A DNA stretch of 64,000 nucleotides from Phlyctochytrium arcticum (Eukaryota > Chytridiomycota > Chytridiomycetes > Chytridiales > Chytridiaceae). Below, piece after piece: positions 45,720 through 58,524 of the stretch (positions within the stretch are counted from its first letter, which is position 1; each line of letters starts with the position of its first letter). The stretch is from assembly GCA_025602905.1 (NCBI GenBank), contig JAHLKI010000009.1, positions 186,001 to 250,000 on the forward strand, in the 5' to 3' direction. The notes beneath the pieces are model-generated. The model did no database searches and had not been told where the DNA came from. It saw nothing but the letters and a program-made list of their open reading frames with translations. The position numbers and the translations under genes were made by a program.

Positions 45720-47431
45720 TCAGTCGCCACCGACCTGCCCAACCACCCCCACCCCCAAATCCATCATGCGACAAGTGCGATCTGTCTATCCGCAAGCAAT
45801 GACGCCAGTCCGAAAAAAGAGCATCACCAAGCTCCCCATCCAATAATCGACTGATCCCTCCATGGGTTGCGTGAGCCGTCTCTGAATGTTAGGGTTGTAC
45901 TTCCAAGATTCCAAGACCTTTGAAAGTTGCATTGCCGCATATGTGAGCATATGTGGATGATGTGATCGTATAGCTCGTCAAGCCTTCCTCTTTTTGTTCA
46001 TATTTTTTGCCTTCCAGTATGTGTATGCTGCTTAATCTCCAATTTTTATTACCTACTCATGCTTATGTCTTTAGTTCGCTTCTTATGCGTGTGATCGAGA
46101 TATTCAGCCATCAAGTGCCCAAAGCGCCAATCCTGCCCATTTTTCCCTGTACATTCATACTTGTTGCAACTCGCAATCAGCCATTTCATTTTTTACTCAA
46201 GGTATACATCCAAATAACTTGAAAAACGCAATTACGATACTGTATACGTGTAATGAATCTGTAAAATGGACGTGTTCACTTGAATATATAACACATACTT
46301 TGTTTTCTCTCTTCGTTCGCATCCAGTTGTAAGCCCAAGCTCAAGAGTCAAGATGGCCCGTGCTAGGGATTGGCCCCCATTGGGTTACAACTGCCCGTAT
46401 GTTTCCAAAAATGACGTCAGTTGCACCTTGTCCCATCCGTGAGTGATGAAGTGTTCCCTGACGTGGGAACGACATTATTGTCAAGTATGAGGAGGGGGAA
46501 GGGATTGTTCCCTACGCAAGAAGAGTTTACGCTCCGCTGTGTATACGGCGCGCGCTCATATTAAAAACAGTTGGACTACAGACTGTCGGTAGCATTGACA
46601 ACTCAGAGAGCAAATGTCTGGCGATGTTCGGTTTGTACCTTTGCTCTGACTTCCCGCGTATGTCTGGCGACGTTCGGTACGTAGGGTAGTCAGGGAGGTT
46701 GTCATTGCCTCTGTCATCTGGTGTTCCTTCTCGCTTAACAAGAACCCCGAACTTGAGACTCGCTCATCATTCCTTCCGTCAACTCTGTACGAGTCTGAGG
46801 GGGGTGTAGCGGATCTGGGATCTTTGCAGCGCTGCGCAGACCAATGACTGCGCAGTGATAATTCACTTGCACCAATCAATCCCGAGTGGTCGACATGAAG
46901 TACCCTCGCATCTTTACCATGCGACGGCGGGGATATCACTCGCTGAATCCAGCTGACCAGGCTTGAATGTTGAAATCTCAGCTGGTTGATTGTAGTATCG
47001 AATGTATAAAGTACAAAAGTAATGTAGCAGCATAGCACAAAGTTATGTATCTCCGAAGCTGACATAAACAGTCAGGGTCATGCACTCTAGCCACGATGGT
47101 TGCAGTGCATTCCAGTGAATACTTAACATTGAATTGCAGACCACCTGACCCCACAAATGAGCCGTTTGTCACGGGACAACTCGCTGGATCCAGCCGACCA
47201 GGTTCGAATCCCGGAAACTTAATTAGTACCTATAGGGCTCAAAGTGAGGGCACCTCTAGACTCACTAAGGCCTATGGCTTCCTGGCTTCTGTGATGATTC
47301 TGTGATGGTTGCGCGACTGTGCCGCCGGGTTGCTGGTTGGCAGTGGTTGCTTGCAAGCAAAAGGCAAAGCAGCAAACGGAACACTAAAACGGAACACTGC
47401 GGTTAACGTCAATTAAATCCACTGCCTTACA
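45720..47431 (+). other. gene-free stretch with repeat relics
   Basis: No supported gene. It contains two related segments (46940-46976 and 47180-47206) sharing ACTCGCTG.ATCCAGC.GACCAGG, and at 47225-47285 an inverted copy of the copia LTR end. A minus-strand frame at 47065-46556 has no recognised similarity. Confidence 0.6.
47225..47285 (+). repeat. inverted relic of the copia LTR end
   Basis: TATAGGGCTCAAAGTGAGGG followed by CACC.CTAGACTCACT..GGCC matches, in reverse complement, 40003-40050 next to Med20. Likely a solo LTR fragment. Confidence 0.7.
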
Positions 47432-48293
47432 ATGTCACGCCACGAAAATGAAGACTCGGGCTCTGCCAAGATCTATGTTGGGCATCTGGGTGCCCGTACC
47501 AACCCGCGCGATCTGGAAGACATTTTCGCCAAGTATGGAGTGGTCCGAAATGTCGAAATCAAGCCGGCCGGTTACGGGTTCATTGAGTTTGGTGCGTATA
47601 ATGTGTTGTCATGTTTGAGGTCCAAGATGCTTACTCCGGATTAGAGGACCCCCGCGATGCGGAAGATGCCGTGAACGCCTTGAACGGCTACATGTTTGAA
47701 GATCAGCGCCTTCTAGTCGAATTTTCTCGCCGAGGTGGAAGCGCCAATTCCAACTGTTTTATCTGCGGACAGACTGGTCACTGGGTTCGGTAAGTGGACA
47801 ATTTCAAGTATGTACTTTTACGATATCGACATCTTACATGCCCATTTGCAGTGAGTGCCCCGAAAATACGGACAAGGGATTGGATGTTCGATCAGGCAAA
47901 TGCTTCAAATGCGGGGAAGTCGGGCATTTAGCCAAGTACTGTCGACGCCCTGGAGGTGGTGGAGGTGACCGCGGCCGGTCTCGATCGCCCCCTCCCCGTC
48001 GCCGCTCGCACTCGCGTTCCCCGGGTGGATGGGGTGGTCGCCGACGCTCCCCCTCGCCCCGTGGCGGATACGAACGCCGTCCTATGCGCCATGCGTCCCC
48101 ACCACGATACCGGGGCGGTCGGGGAGGATCGCCTCCTCCGCCACCGCCTCCCCGTCGGGGCGGATACTCACCTCGTCGAGACTATGGTGGCCGTGACCGC
48201 GATGGACCCCGAGATGGTGGTCGTGAGCGTGATTCGTATGAGCGCGATTCGTATGAGCGTCGCCCCATGTCGCCGCGTTCTCCACCAAGGTAA
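47432..48293 (+). CDS. SR-family splicing factor with RRM and two CCHC zinc knuckles
   Basis: Exons 47432-47591, 47645-47789 and 47852-48293 give 248 residues. The RRM starts at residue 13 (KIYVGHLGARTNPRDLEDIF as RNP2 region; GYGFIEF as RNP1). Two CCHC zinc knuckles follow (NCFICGQTGHWVRECP and KCFKCGEVGHLAKYC), and the rest is an RS/RGG-like tail (RGRSRSPPPRRRSHSRSPGG, RERDSYERDSYERR). This resembles metazoan SRSF7 and plant RSZ proteins, except that there are two knuckles. The AGGTAA at the end could be a stop or a splice donor; downstream GA-rich DNA to about 48720 may be 3' UTR. Confidence 0.9.
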
Positions 48294-48891
48294 GCGGCCC
48301 CCCTCCCCCCCTTTAAGTTGATACTCGCCCCTTGTAGCATCCGCTCTTTGGATGGTACCCTCGTTCCCCATAACGCATGGACTGGACTGGATCGGGAAAT
48401 GTTTGTGGGCTTCTATTCCATCTTTTTTTCGGATTTTCTTATGGGCTCCGCGTTAAATCATTCCCTGGGATGGATCTTGGACTCTTTGGAACCCAAAAGA
48501 TAGAGGAGAAGAAGATTCGGAGGACCTCTTTCATTCTGGGACTGGGAACATGGGACCAAATCGGACATTTATGGATCTGGGGACCTACGGACATGGGAAT
48601 TGGGGATCCGGGGTATAGGAGAGGAACTTGGGCTACTGGAAATCTGGATTATCCGGATGCATTTGATATAACGGACACTTACCCAGGGCCGCTTTCCCTT
48701 AGATCTCGCTACTAGGATTCTCGCTATCGGTAATTCGAAAAATCAGGATTGCTTATTTGTAACTCTGCAGCCTTGGAGGTTCAAGCGGACCCTGCGACTT
48801 GTGTGATATGCTATCATCTTTGTGCGTGCGTGTATCTCTGTTATATAGCTTTTCTTTGGTCTTTTTATCAATATTACTTGTCTTGATTTCA

Positions 48892-48909
48892 GTATACAGT
48901 ACTGTATAC
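48892..48909. repeat. perfect 18-bp palindrome
   Basis: GTATACAGTACTGTATAC equals its own reverse complement; it sits in AT-rich intergenic DNA. Confidence 0.9.
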
Positions 48910-49454
48910 ATGCATATATACCTGCCGCGGATGCCAAGACCCACCAGATCCGACCGGAGCCTCGCCGAGCCTCGCGCAAGATGCAGGTTCGAACTCTTGG
49001 GTCTGGGTAAAGGCTCCGGATTGCTCCGGAGGCCCAATCACGGCCCAACCCTGGGCCCAACCAGGCTTACTTTCGAGACTATTCCAATGGACATCCAGTA
49101 GCCATAAAACTTGGAGAAAGGTAAGCCTTCTATAGCTATGCTATCTATGAGTAGACTCTGTGGGAAAAATAATGGGATGCTGCGCAACCCAGCACGATGG
49201 AGCCGGGACTTTCTGAGTGGAAGCTGGCTGCTAACTAAGCCACCGTGATGGCCGTACAATGCCCGTGGGAGCCTGGGAGGTGGCCAACCAAACTTCGTTA
49301 TTTTCATATTCACCTTAGAAATTCTTCCACTTGGCCATTACATTGGAACTGCCCAAGACGAGAAGGACGGCAACGGAGGAGACGGTGACCAGTATTACCA
49401 GGACGGCGGGAATCGGTTTATTATCGCTTGCTAAGAGTGGGAGGGCGTGGAGCT

Positions 49455-49575
49455 ATATACAAACTACGGCTCAGCGACCCCAAGTACGGCCTTATTGCAA
49501 AGCGAGCAGGAGCAAGTTAAGCAACGTCAGACACTTGAATTGAACGGAGACCGGAAGCTTTGGAGTCTGGAGCGA
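49455..49575 (+). pseudogene. possible decayed 5S rRNA-like sequence
   Basis: AGTTAAGCAACGTC resembles the 5S box A region and GGAGACCG about 30 bases later resembles part of box C, but the spacing is about 6 bases short and the flanks do not pair clearly. Weak. Confidence 0.2.
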
Positions 49576-50313
49576 GGTCTTCACGGTCGTGCTGAACCAA
49601 ACCTATTGTTAAAGTTTCCTTGGAATTGCAGAGGAAAAAGCAAGTTTAAATTTGGACTTTACCCCGGAAGCGATTGAAGCGACCCTCACGGTTCACCCAC
49701 CGTACTGGCGAATTTCCATTTCCAGTTTGACTTTGATCTATTGTTCAAGACCGGTTCGCAGTTCGAAAGTCGGCGTGAGCGCGGGAGAACAATCAATAGT
49801 TTTCCCAAATTGCATACAACATCTTGGAAACAACAGCACTATAAAGCATCAAAACTTTAAGCAGCAACCTCAATTGTGCGTTTTGTTACATTCCAGACCT
49901 ATTCCTTGCAACATATCTTTATCAACTTGAATTGCCATCAGGTCACACCCTAACTTCCATTCATCCCATTCATTGCCTTTTGCGAACAATCTCAAACCCT
50001 TTTACCACAGAAACAACCTCACGCAAACCTTTGGCCGGCTGTACGGTGTTCTTAATTCCCACAACAGTACCGCCGCTCACGCCATCACAGACAAGGTCTG
50101 GGTTCAAGGCGGGAATGCAGACGGGCTAAGCACTTTGGAAACGTTTTGAGAAATCTGGGTGGTTTTTTCAAGAGCACGAGGTTCAATTTTGTAGCAACAC
50201 GTACCTAAATTACTTCCAACCGACAATAGCCTGATTCTCTGTGTTGTGTGTGTGGGGCGAGACCTATCCCCTTTTTATATCAAGTTACGGCAGGGACCGC
50301 CCACGCATTCGCG

Positions 50314-53300
50314 ATGCCCGGCCCCCCAACAAACGGGTCGTCTACCCATCCCGCAACCAACAACAGCACCCGTGAAATCCAGTTTACTTACCGAGACCGG
50401 TTGAACAAGCTGTGGCGCCGTCTTAAAAACTTGCATCTTCCTGCATCCTTACCCTCGGAATCCTACCTGGTCGATTTTAGCTCCTCCGAATCCACGCCCC
50501 CGGTGCCTCGTCATCCGTATAAACCTCGTAACTCTCGTGAAGAGGACGAAGAGCCGGCCGATGAAATCATTGTAGATTCCTTGTTACTACCGGCTGCCGT
50601 GTCCACTTCAGATAGTCGACGACAATCCTCGGTTGCTAGCAGTGGCGGTGGAATGGCGGGAATGGGAGGGCCGCCTTCGCAGACAGGAACATTAGACCGC
50701 GTTGCTGGATGGTCAGAAATGAGCCAGAGCAGTAGCCGCGTGTTTCGACCCATGTGGTTACGATATCTCGTCACTCAAACGTGGCAAAAAACATACAATT
50801 ATTTTGATTTGACCTTTGACGACAAGTCAGTGGAGCGACATTATCAGAAAGAGGTAGGACACATACCCGCGCCTGGTGCAATTTATTATCCTTTGTAACT
50901 CACATCTTCTGTAGTCATGGTACATGCGCAAACCCCTTGCGCTTATGGCAGCCGTCTTTATTCTCATTTCCTGGATTCTCGCCCTTGCGTTGATCCCCCG
51001 CCCCTGGAGCACCTATGATCATTACGCCTACATTGGCATCTCCGGTTTCTTTTCCCTTGCCATTCCAGTCCTTGTCATCTGTGATGCACCCCGTTACCGA
51101 CATCTCGCATGGCAAATATTCCTCATCCTTGCCACCTGGTCGTGGCCTTTTATATTTGCCGTCGAAATAAACCTGTGCGGATACTTTGAGACAAGTCCCA
51201 CGAAGCCAGGATTCGGTGGCGGTGAATGCGGAAACAAAGACTTTTCGACTACTTTATATTACGCCGCAGCGTTTCCCGTTCTCTCACTGTTTTCGTTAAA
51301 ACAAAGTCGGGCATGGGCCATGTTTGGGTCCATCATGTTTTGCGTGTGTCTAGGGGTTACTATCATCCCGACGCGCGTGGCATGGATTAGGAACTTGCTG
51401 GTGTTTTTAACTTTCATGATCTTTATCAACATCATGAGTTATAACCAAGAAAGGGTGAGTTGGCCGTCTGTGTTGCCCTTATACGTGTGCCACACTATGC
51501 TCATCGCATCATGACATTGTCACTGTCGTAGATTGACCGCCGGATGTTTTTAATTCGAGATCAGCTAAAGCTGCAGTACCGGGCGACCCAAAAGGCGCAG
51601 CATCTGGAGCATAAAGCCGCCGATAGTAAAAAACGCTTTGTATCATACATCTTCCACGAGGTTCGCGTACCACTCAACTCTGCCCTCCTGGCCATACAAA
51701 ATCTGGCCGGAGAAGGTATATTCGTATCGTGTGATCGCGAACAACGTGAAATGGTGGATGCCCTGACAGGCTCTCTGGGCATGATGGCCAAAGTTTTGAA
51801 TGACGTTCTCGATTTCAACCGTATGGAGGACGGCAAGCTTGTCTGTGCGCACAATCAATTTGACTTTCATAAAGTGGTGCGATCCACTTTTGTGTCGGCA
51901 CGAGCCGTAGCGGAAAACAAGGGCGTCACGATCGTGACTGAACTTGATGAGAGGATCGACCAACTTTATGACTCGAAAATTATCATTGGAGATGAAATGC
52001 GTGTGCGCCAGGTCTTGTCCAACTTGACTTCCAATGCCTGTAAATTTACCCACACTGGCGGAAGTGTCAAAGTGTTGACGCGTTTGTTGTACCCTACAGA
52101 GGGGGAGGGGATGCTATTGGTTCCCCAACGCGGCATGAAGGGACGTACCACAACAAGTAGCTTGAAAAGTTATGGCAGCGAGGACGGATCTCATCGGTTG
52201 GACATGGATATCGAAGATGAACAGGAACCTTTGAATAATCCCAACATCGCCATTATCCGTAAGTGGATCAATCGCTGGTTGGCATTTACATGGCTTGCTA
52301 ATGCAATACTGCTTTCTTTTGTAGGAATGGAAGTGCAGGACACGGGATGTGGAATTCGGCGCTGTGAGCTGGTAGACAACCGTTTGTTTAGTCCATATGT
52401 ACAAACTGAGGAAGGTCGGCGTCAGGGCGGAAAAGGGACAGGTCTTGGTTTAGCTCTCGTCCGCCACATTGTAAAGTTATCTGGGGGACGGCTGGGTGTA
52501 CAATCTCGATTAGGCGTTGGTAGCACATTCTGGGTCGAGTTACCACTAGGATTGCAGGATCGAACGGATGGGCAGGAAGAGCGGGGCCCCCACGAAAATG
52601 ATTTGCTGACTCTGGGAGGTGGGGTTGTAATGGGGCCTCGTGTCCCAGTACACACCAATGTTGTATCGGCATCTCATCCTGCGCATTATCACAATCAATC
52701 ATTGGCGATGCCGCGGCAAGATCCATCGTCACCGTCATCGGCAGAGTCATCCACCGCTGCACCCCCGGCAACCCCGCGAGCTGGTAGCCCGACCACGCCA
52801 TCGCAATCGCCGCCACCCCCTGCAGTCAGTCCCGGTTCACCGGCCTCAGCCTTTGCTCACGAATCGCCAACGGCAGGAACCAACGGGAGCTCAACTTCCA
52901 CGGGAGGAAGTCAAGGGCCAGCTGCAAAAGCAAAGGGACAGAAAGAATGGAAAAAAGTTCGACTCAATGTCGATTCCGATCCTCATTTGGAGCCCTACTT
53001 GCCGGCTTTGGCTGGAATGCATGCCATTGATCAGGGCGCACTTGGGGGTGGGCCCGAGTATGAAGAGCGAAGAATGAGTATGAACGGAGAGTTGGATTCC
53101 ACTGGTATAGACAATACCATGCTGACTGCCAATTCTCCCCTTCCATCACCCACAACACCCCCAACATCTACGTCACCGACAATGTTGAATGAATCGCTAG
53201 ATTCCTCAGGTCCTTGTATGGGTAATAGCGGTGAATACATTCCTCCGCAGGAAGGTGATCCGCGAGACTCGTCGGCTGAGTCACCACAAGATGAGCTAGT

Positions 53301-54513
53301 TCCTGCAGTCGTGTCGGGGGCCCCCGTTGTCAAACGCAGAGGCAGTGAAAGATCGGCACATTCCAAGGCGACATCATCCACTACAATGCCTGTCACTCAA
53401 CATGACGAGCTTCAAGTCAATGTTCCAGGTAAAACGGTTGAAACCGTCAGTCTGGTGACTAGTTCACCGCCACCGGTCCAAGACACCACAATGCCGCCGC
53501 GAACGAGTGGCGGAGACGACTCATTACAGCGAATAGGACTCAATCGTCCTCTGAGTGGAAACCCGCTCTCTCCAAGTTCATATGCCGTATCTTCTCACCC
53601 TTTCACAGCTGCAAGCGATTCCTCCACCCCCCGCAAACTGACGTTGTTGGTAGTGGACGACGACAAAATAACGCGTCTCCTCATGAGTCGTCTTTTGACG
53701 CGATTAGGGCACGTGGTTCACGCTGCTGAAGATGGCTCTATTGCTTTGAACAAGTTGATAGCTCCCGATGCACCAGTCTACGATTGCGTTTTCCTCGATA
53801 ATCAGATGCCAGTCATGACAGGCGTCGAGTGTATCCAGCACATGCGGGATCGTGGCTTGACGGTCTGGGCGTGCGGCGTCACCGGTAACGCCATGAAGGA
53901 AGATCAAGACGAGTTTTACGATGCGGGTATCGATCGGGTTTTGACTAAACCTGTCCGAGAAGGGGATGTGCGGGATATGTTGGACGTGGTTTTGGGTCAT
54001 AAACCCGCGGATGAAAAGACGGAGACGTGGCGAGGAAAAACCATGAGTGGGACGGTACCTTTTACCTCTCGATCGGGCTCGAAAGACAAAAGGGGTGAAC
54101 GCTCCAAGAAAAAGAGTTCGAATGGTACTTTTCCCACCTCACAGGCTGCAATTGATGGCGCCCGAAAACGAGCCCCTCGCGAATCTGTTGTCCTGACGAG
54201 CGCGATCAGAGGCTGTAAGAATGACAAGAACACTCCCGCATCGACCAATACTCTACCCTCAATAAAACCAACCTCCTCGTCCACCACCTTGCGCGGCAAC
54301 GGCGTCAGCGGCTCTCTTCCACGCCCACCCGGATCTTACATTGGCAGCACGGCCAACATAATGTCGCTCGGCGCAGTTCCTGAATCTCCCAATCCCAAAG
54401 TCGTACTCCTTCCCCCAACTCCTTCAGACCAACCCACGTCGTTTCCACTGACTGGCGTCACGATACCCCCTGAAATGACGCAGACGCAGCAACAACAACC
54501 CCGAGACGCTTGA
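50314..54513 (+). CDS. hybrid histidine kinase, membrane-bound, with receiver domain
   Basis: Exons 50314-50853, 50915-51454, 51532-52258 and 52325-54513 give 1331 residues. Order: a cytosolic N-terminal 180 residues (low-complexity), about five to six membrane helices (ALMAAVFILISWILALALI to NLLVFLTFMIFINIMSY), a HisKA domain with the phospho-acceptor histidine in SYIFHEVRVPLNSALL, an HATPase domain (MRVRQVLSNLTSNACKFT N-box, DTGCGI G1, GGKGTGLGLALV G2), a Ser/Pro-rich linker of about 350 residues, then a receiver domain (LLVVDDDKITRLLM; phospho-Asp in VFLDNQMPVMTG; KPV) and a basic/serine-rich tail. No sensor domain is recognised, so the signal is unknown. It would pass phosphate through an HPt protein to response regulators. 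Confidence 0.93.
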
Positions 54514-55307
54514 TTTTTACTTTATTTAGACCTGATTCGTTTCTTTTTCGTTTTGAGATAACCACGCTAGAGTTGGAGAGATTCACATATTTTATTTGTC
54601 GTTTTTTTCTGTAAATAGAGAGCCTATTTATTGCATGCTTACATGTTGAAACATTTTGCATTTTGTATGTAAATGCCCCGAGTCGCTACAAACCCTGTGC
54701 AAAAAGTACTCGTGTGCTTTCCCACGCACTCTTTCTGGTGCTGCGCAAGTGTCTTCCCGTCGAGTTTCACGTCAAATCCCTCAGTAGTGCTAGTCTTCCC
54801 AATCCTCCACCTGAATACCATGTTGGGAGGCTATACATTATTATCATCACCTTTCGAAAGTATGCTTACTGAAAAAATTAAATTTTGAGTCCTTAATCTT
54901 TTTTGCAATTCATTCACATTGGTCGCGCGCGGGCCGTTGGTGGGAAAAAATGCTTGCTCTGTAAATCCCATGGGTGGTTGGCGACCACGGGTCCTACTAT
55001 GTGCCTGAATGCGTTCACTCGGAGGAGGGAACGTCAAATGGCAAAATAATGCCAAGGAAGACGCTCGAAAATGTGGGAAATGTGTTTGTTATGCTTGTCT
55101 TTTTACGAGTTCAGGGATCTGGGACCCTCAAGAATTTGTTTATATTTTGTTCCACTCCACACTTTATTAGCACAAAACATTGTATAGGAAGCGCTGAGGG
55201 CAAATACTTGTATCCGGATACATCACACTAAAAAAAGGAAAACCTCGTTCAGCAACGTACTTACTCGCATCGAGTAAACCGGAGGGATTTCATCGCATAA
55301 CATTCGC
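54514..55307 (+). other. intergenic, no gene seen
   Basis: Only short chance frames between the histidine kinase and the single-pass protein. Confidence 0.4.
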
Positions 55308-56028
55308 ATGTCGCGCATAAATCTGAAAGGGTTATCCAGGAGGGAGATATGTGTTGGGTTTCGGTGCGATGACCGTCCTAACCCAGACGATGATGACTTT
55401 GGAAATGCTATGACAAATGCGAGGAGAGTGGCGATGACGGGTGGGATAGTGGGCTCACTGGTATGATGTGCATCCTGTTTGCAATTTGGCAATTGGGTAC
55501 GGTTCTGAATTTTTGATTTTTTTTCACTGCCATCAGGTGTTTCTTATAGCCATGCTGGTCATTTGCCATCGGGTTCGTCGACGTCGACGAATACTGCAAA
55601 ATCACCAACAAGTATATACCCAGCCATTTGTAGCAGTTATTTCGTCGCAAGGTCATCAGACGGTTATCAGTCAACAACAAATGCAGCAACAAATGCATCA
55701 GCAACATCTTCAACAGCAACAGCAACGTCCTCAACCCAATGGGTATTATGTTCATCCACAATCGCAACCAAATCCATACACTCCATCGGCTTATCCGCAA
55801 CCCAATGCATCGGGCTATAATGGTCAACCAATGTATGCTCAGCAAGGGCAACCATATTCGCAACCACCACAGCAACAGCCTTTCCGTCCTCCAACATATC
55901 CCCCACCGACGCCTCAAAACATCATGCCACCAATTCCTCCACCAAGACCGCAACCGCAACCCTCTTCTCCAGAATATGACCCCACTCAAGACTACGATGC
56001 CGGTCCACCACCATATTCCCCCCATTGA
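55308..56028 (+). CDS. single-pass membrane protein with PQ-rich tail and PY motif
   Basis: Two exons, 55308-55460 and 55537-56028, give 214 residues. A short N-terminal region (CVGFRCDDRPNPDDDDFG) leads to one helix that spans the splice (GGIVGSLVFLIAMLVICH), followed by the stop-transfer run RVRRRRR. The cytosolic tail is rich in Gln and Pro (many QQ, PPP) and ends PPPYSPH, a PPxY motif for WW-domain ubiquitin ligases such as Rsp5. Yeast Rcr1/Rcr2 have the same architecture, but I see no convincing sequence match. The N-terminus could continue upstream through another exon. Confidence 0.6.
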
Positions 56029-56194
56029 CCCTCAAACTCCAACATGGATCATCGAGAAGTGATTAAAACGGATTGATACTTCTTAATCGCGCGTTTGTAT
56101 TCACATAATTCGAAATGATATTTCTGGATTTAATTGATGTTATTGAAATGGAGGTCTAGCGTGCTTCGAGTAACCATGTTACTATTGCATTCGG

Positions 56195-58140
56195 TCAAAA
56201 ATCATCCTCATCTGACATGACCTCTCCGTCGCGATCAGAAAATGTTGGCGTACGATCTGCCACCGTGAACAATGGCGTGCGACCCTTAGTTATCTATCAC
56301 AGATTTCAGTCCGATCTGCGCCAATAATATCTACATTTCTACTTTACGTACCTCCAATTTCTCCAACTTAGAACAAAATAGCTGAACACCAGAGGGTGTC
56401 CGGTCTTTAAGGTAGAATCCAAGTACAAGAGATGGGTCGACGGCAGAAATGGGCATAGTTCGAACTGCATCGCAGTGATAGGATTGGAAAGTCTATTTAA
56501 AATATGACTGGTTAGGTACCTTCACCATTTGACCAATCCTAGAGGTGCTTACCGATGGCTGGCTCGTAGATAGGTCCGGCGGTAGCTTTACCACTTTGTA
56601 GAGTATGAAAAGGATGGAAGAGAACAAGAGTTCAGAAAGGCGCACTTACTGGGTCGCAAAACGTGTGGGTCAAGATATATTAGATTTGATCCTCCCTCGA
56701 TCCCCATGAAAAACAATGAAGAATTGGGTCGTCCCCTGATGATATAAGATGGATCAGTCGCTATTGACGCGATTTGAGTAAAACAATATTTACCCTGCTA
56801 TGCCGATACATTCCTCCACATTAAAGCATGCCTTTTACGCGCAGTCTTTAAATACACTTTACAAAAAGCAAAGTAGACACAAACTCACCCGCACGCCTGC
56901 GTGATATACTGGGTTAGCTTCATCTACACCCAGACGTACTGGAACCAGTATGATTATCCCCGAACTGTCGGTGTCGTTCGACGAAATAATTGCTGATTTA
57001 TCGAGAAGACCATCCGTTGCCATATGAATAGGAGGGGAAGTTGGACATGATGCGGCTAGAGTGCTTTATAAACCTGTTCAATGAACGTATCGGAGGAGCC
57101 ATTCATTTCCCGATGATACCTTAGAGCCTGGGAGATGGTAGACGGCCCAAACCATTGTCCCACTTCTATGCCATATTGCCTACCCAGCTGAGCGATCTTT
57201 TGAAGGGAAAATGGGGCGTCTGGTGAATCGTGAAATTGGGTCAAAATCTAAGGCCAGAATGCGAGATGAGCGATGACTTCAAAAGTTTGGGGAGAGGGAA
57301 CGCTTACTTGGATGTATTTTTTGAATGTTTCCGGTGCTTGCGAACTATTGATTCGCCAGTCTGGTTTCGATGTAAGGGCTTCTAGCAGAACTATCAAAAC
57401 CGAAAATCTAACATACCGCGTCCAAGTTCAGCCGCAACGAATGCGCTAGCAAGCATCATTTGCCCACTTCGAATCATACACCCCCACCCCACGTCACTGG
57501 TATATGTGCTAGACGCACTCACAGGCGGAAATCCACTTCGATAAGTAATCCATGGACGCGACACAAAATCAGACTGAAAATCCGGATCGTGTAGAGACGG
57601 GTAGGCCTTTGCGAGGAAAACGACCGGCGAAGAAGTCATACGGATGGATAAATGGGACGTTGAGGTTGACAAAGAGGAACTTATGGACGTTGAAAGGCGC
57701 GTAAAGAAAGTAGCTTTAGGGTCATCCGTCTGTAGAACCTTGACTTCTGGGAAAGACAAGTGATTGTGGACAGATTTGACAGAGGATTCGGCTTCCTGAC
57801 CCTCCGATGACACTTGGGTGACCCCTGGTCCGCCTGACCGGAATGATGTGTGCAAAAACTGATGAAATCCCTCTGTAACTTTCGTCCACAAGGTGGGTGT
57901 ATGCTCTTGCTTGACAGGATTGTTACGGTCCACGGTCAAAGGTGTTCTCTCTCGCAAAACAGGACCTGGCGGTTGAGCTATCGACTGCAAGGATTCATGA
58001 GTCATTGATGAGGTAGAGATGTCTGTAGCGAGTAAGACCTTCTCCTGCTGTCCGGGTGTTTCACGCAAATCCCTGTCCTCCACACGTCCCGTATAGCCGG
58101 CGTAATTGACACTTTTGTCCGCAGAATCGCAATCTCCCAT
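56195..58140 (-). CDS. ATG4: autophagy cysteine protease Atg4
   Basis: Atg4 trims the Atg8 precursor and later cleaves Atg8 from lipid. Exon order on the minus strand: a long serine-rich N-terminus from 58140, then [20 protein letters not shown] and the catalytic Cys in [27 protein letters not shown]; then [18 protein letters not shown] and [22 protein letters not shown]...[14 protein letters not shown]; then [39 protein letters not shown] and YLDPHVLRP (Asp and His of the triad); then [30 protein letters not shown]. The last exon ends in an acidic tail ([10 protein letters not shown]), near the usual C-terminal Atg8-interacting region. At least eight exons. Confidence 0.93.
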
Positions 58141-58524
58141 AACGGAAGAAAAGATTACAGAGACCGACTAACTGATCCTTGTTCGCTATTTTCGTTTTGT
58201 CCGACAAGAATCTGTGGTCTTTTGCATTGGTACAATTTCGAATTTGTTGCGGCATTGGAACGTCACGAACTTTGTCACTTGTGTCACATTGTGGGGTAGC
58301 GGCTCGAATGCATTATTTAACCAATGCCGCGTGAGAGACAGCCGTGAGAAAATGTTCTTTTCGTGCGCTTCTTCGCGGCAGAACAAGATGGTACAAGCTA
58401 GTATAGACTGCAAGATCCTATATGCATATACATTATTGGTACCGCATGTGGTAGACCTATCCAAAAATGCAGCATACTCGAGTGTATGCCGCTATAAATA
58501 CAAGTTTCAGAATTGCAGGCCTTG

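Larger units (their letters stand above)
48294..50313 (+). other. intergenic, mostly unassigned
   Basis: About 2 kb. A purine-rich stretch follows the SR gene (48500-48700). A perfect 18-bp palindrome lies at 48892-48909. On the minus strand at about 49440-49325 a short open segment encodes a hydrophobic helix (AVLVILVTVSSVAVLLVLG), perhaps the last exon of an unrecognised membrane protein, but no partner exons were found. A possible decayed 5S-like sequence lies at about 49455-49575. Confidence 0.4.

Noticed and set aside
46556..47065. 169-residue minus-strand frame
   Set aside because: Lies among repeat relics, no recognised similarity or domain.
48960..49000. GCAGGTTCGAACTC, a tRNA T-arm-like motif
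   Set aside because: No acceptor stem, D-arm or anticodon arm could be folded around it.
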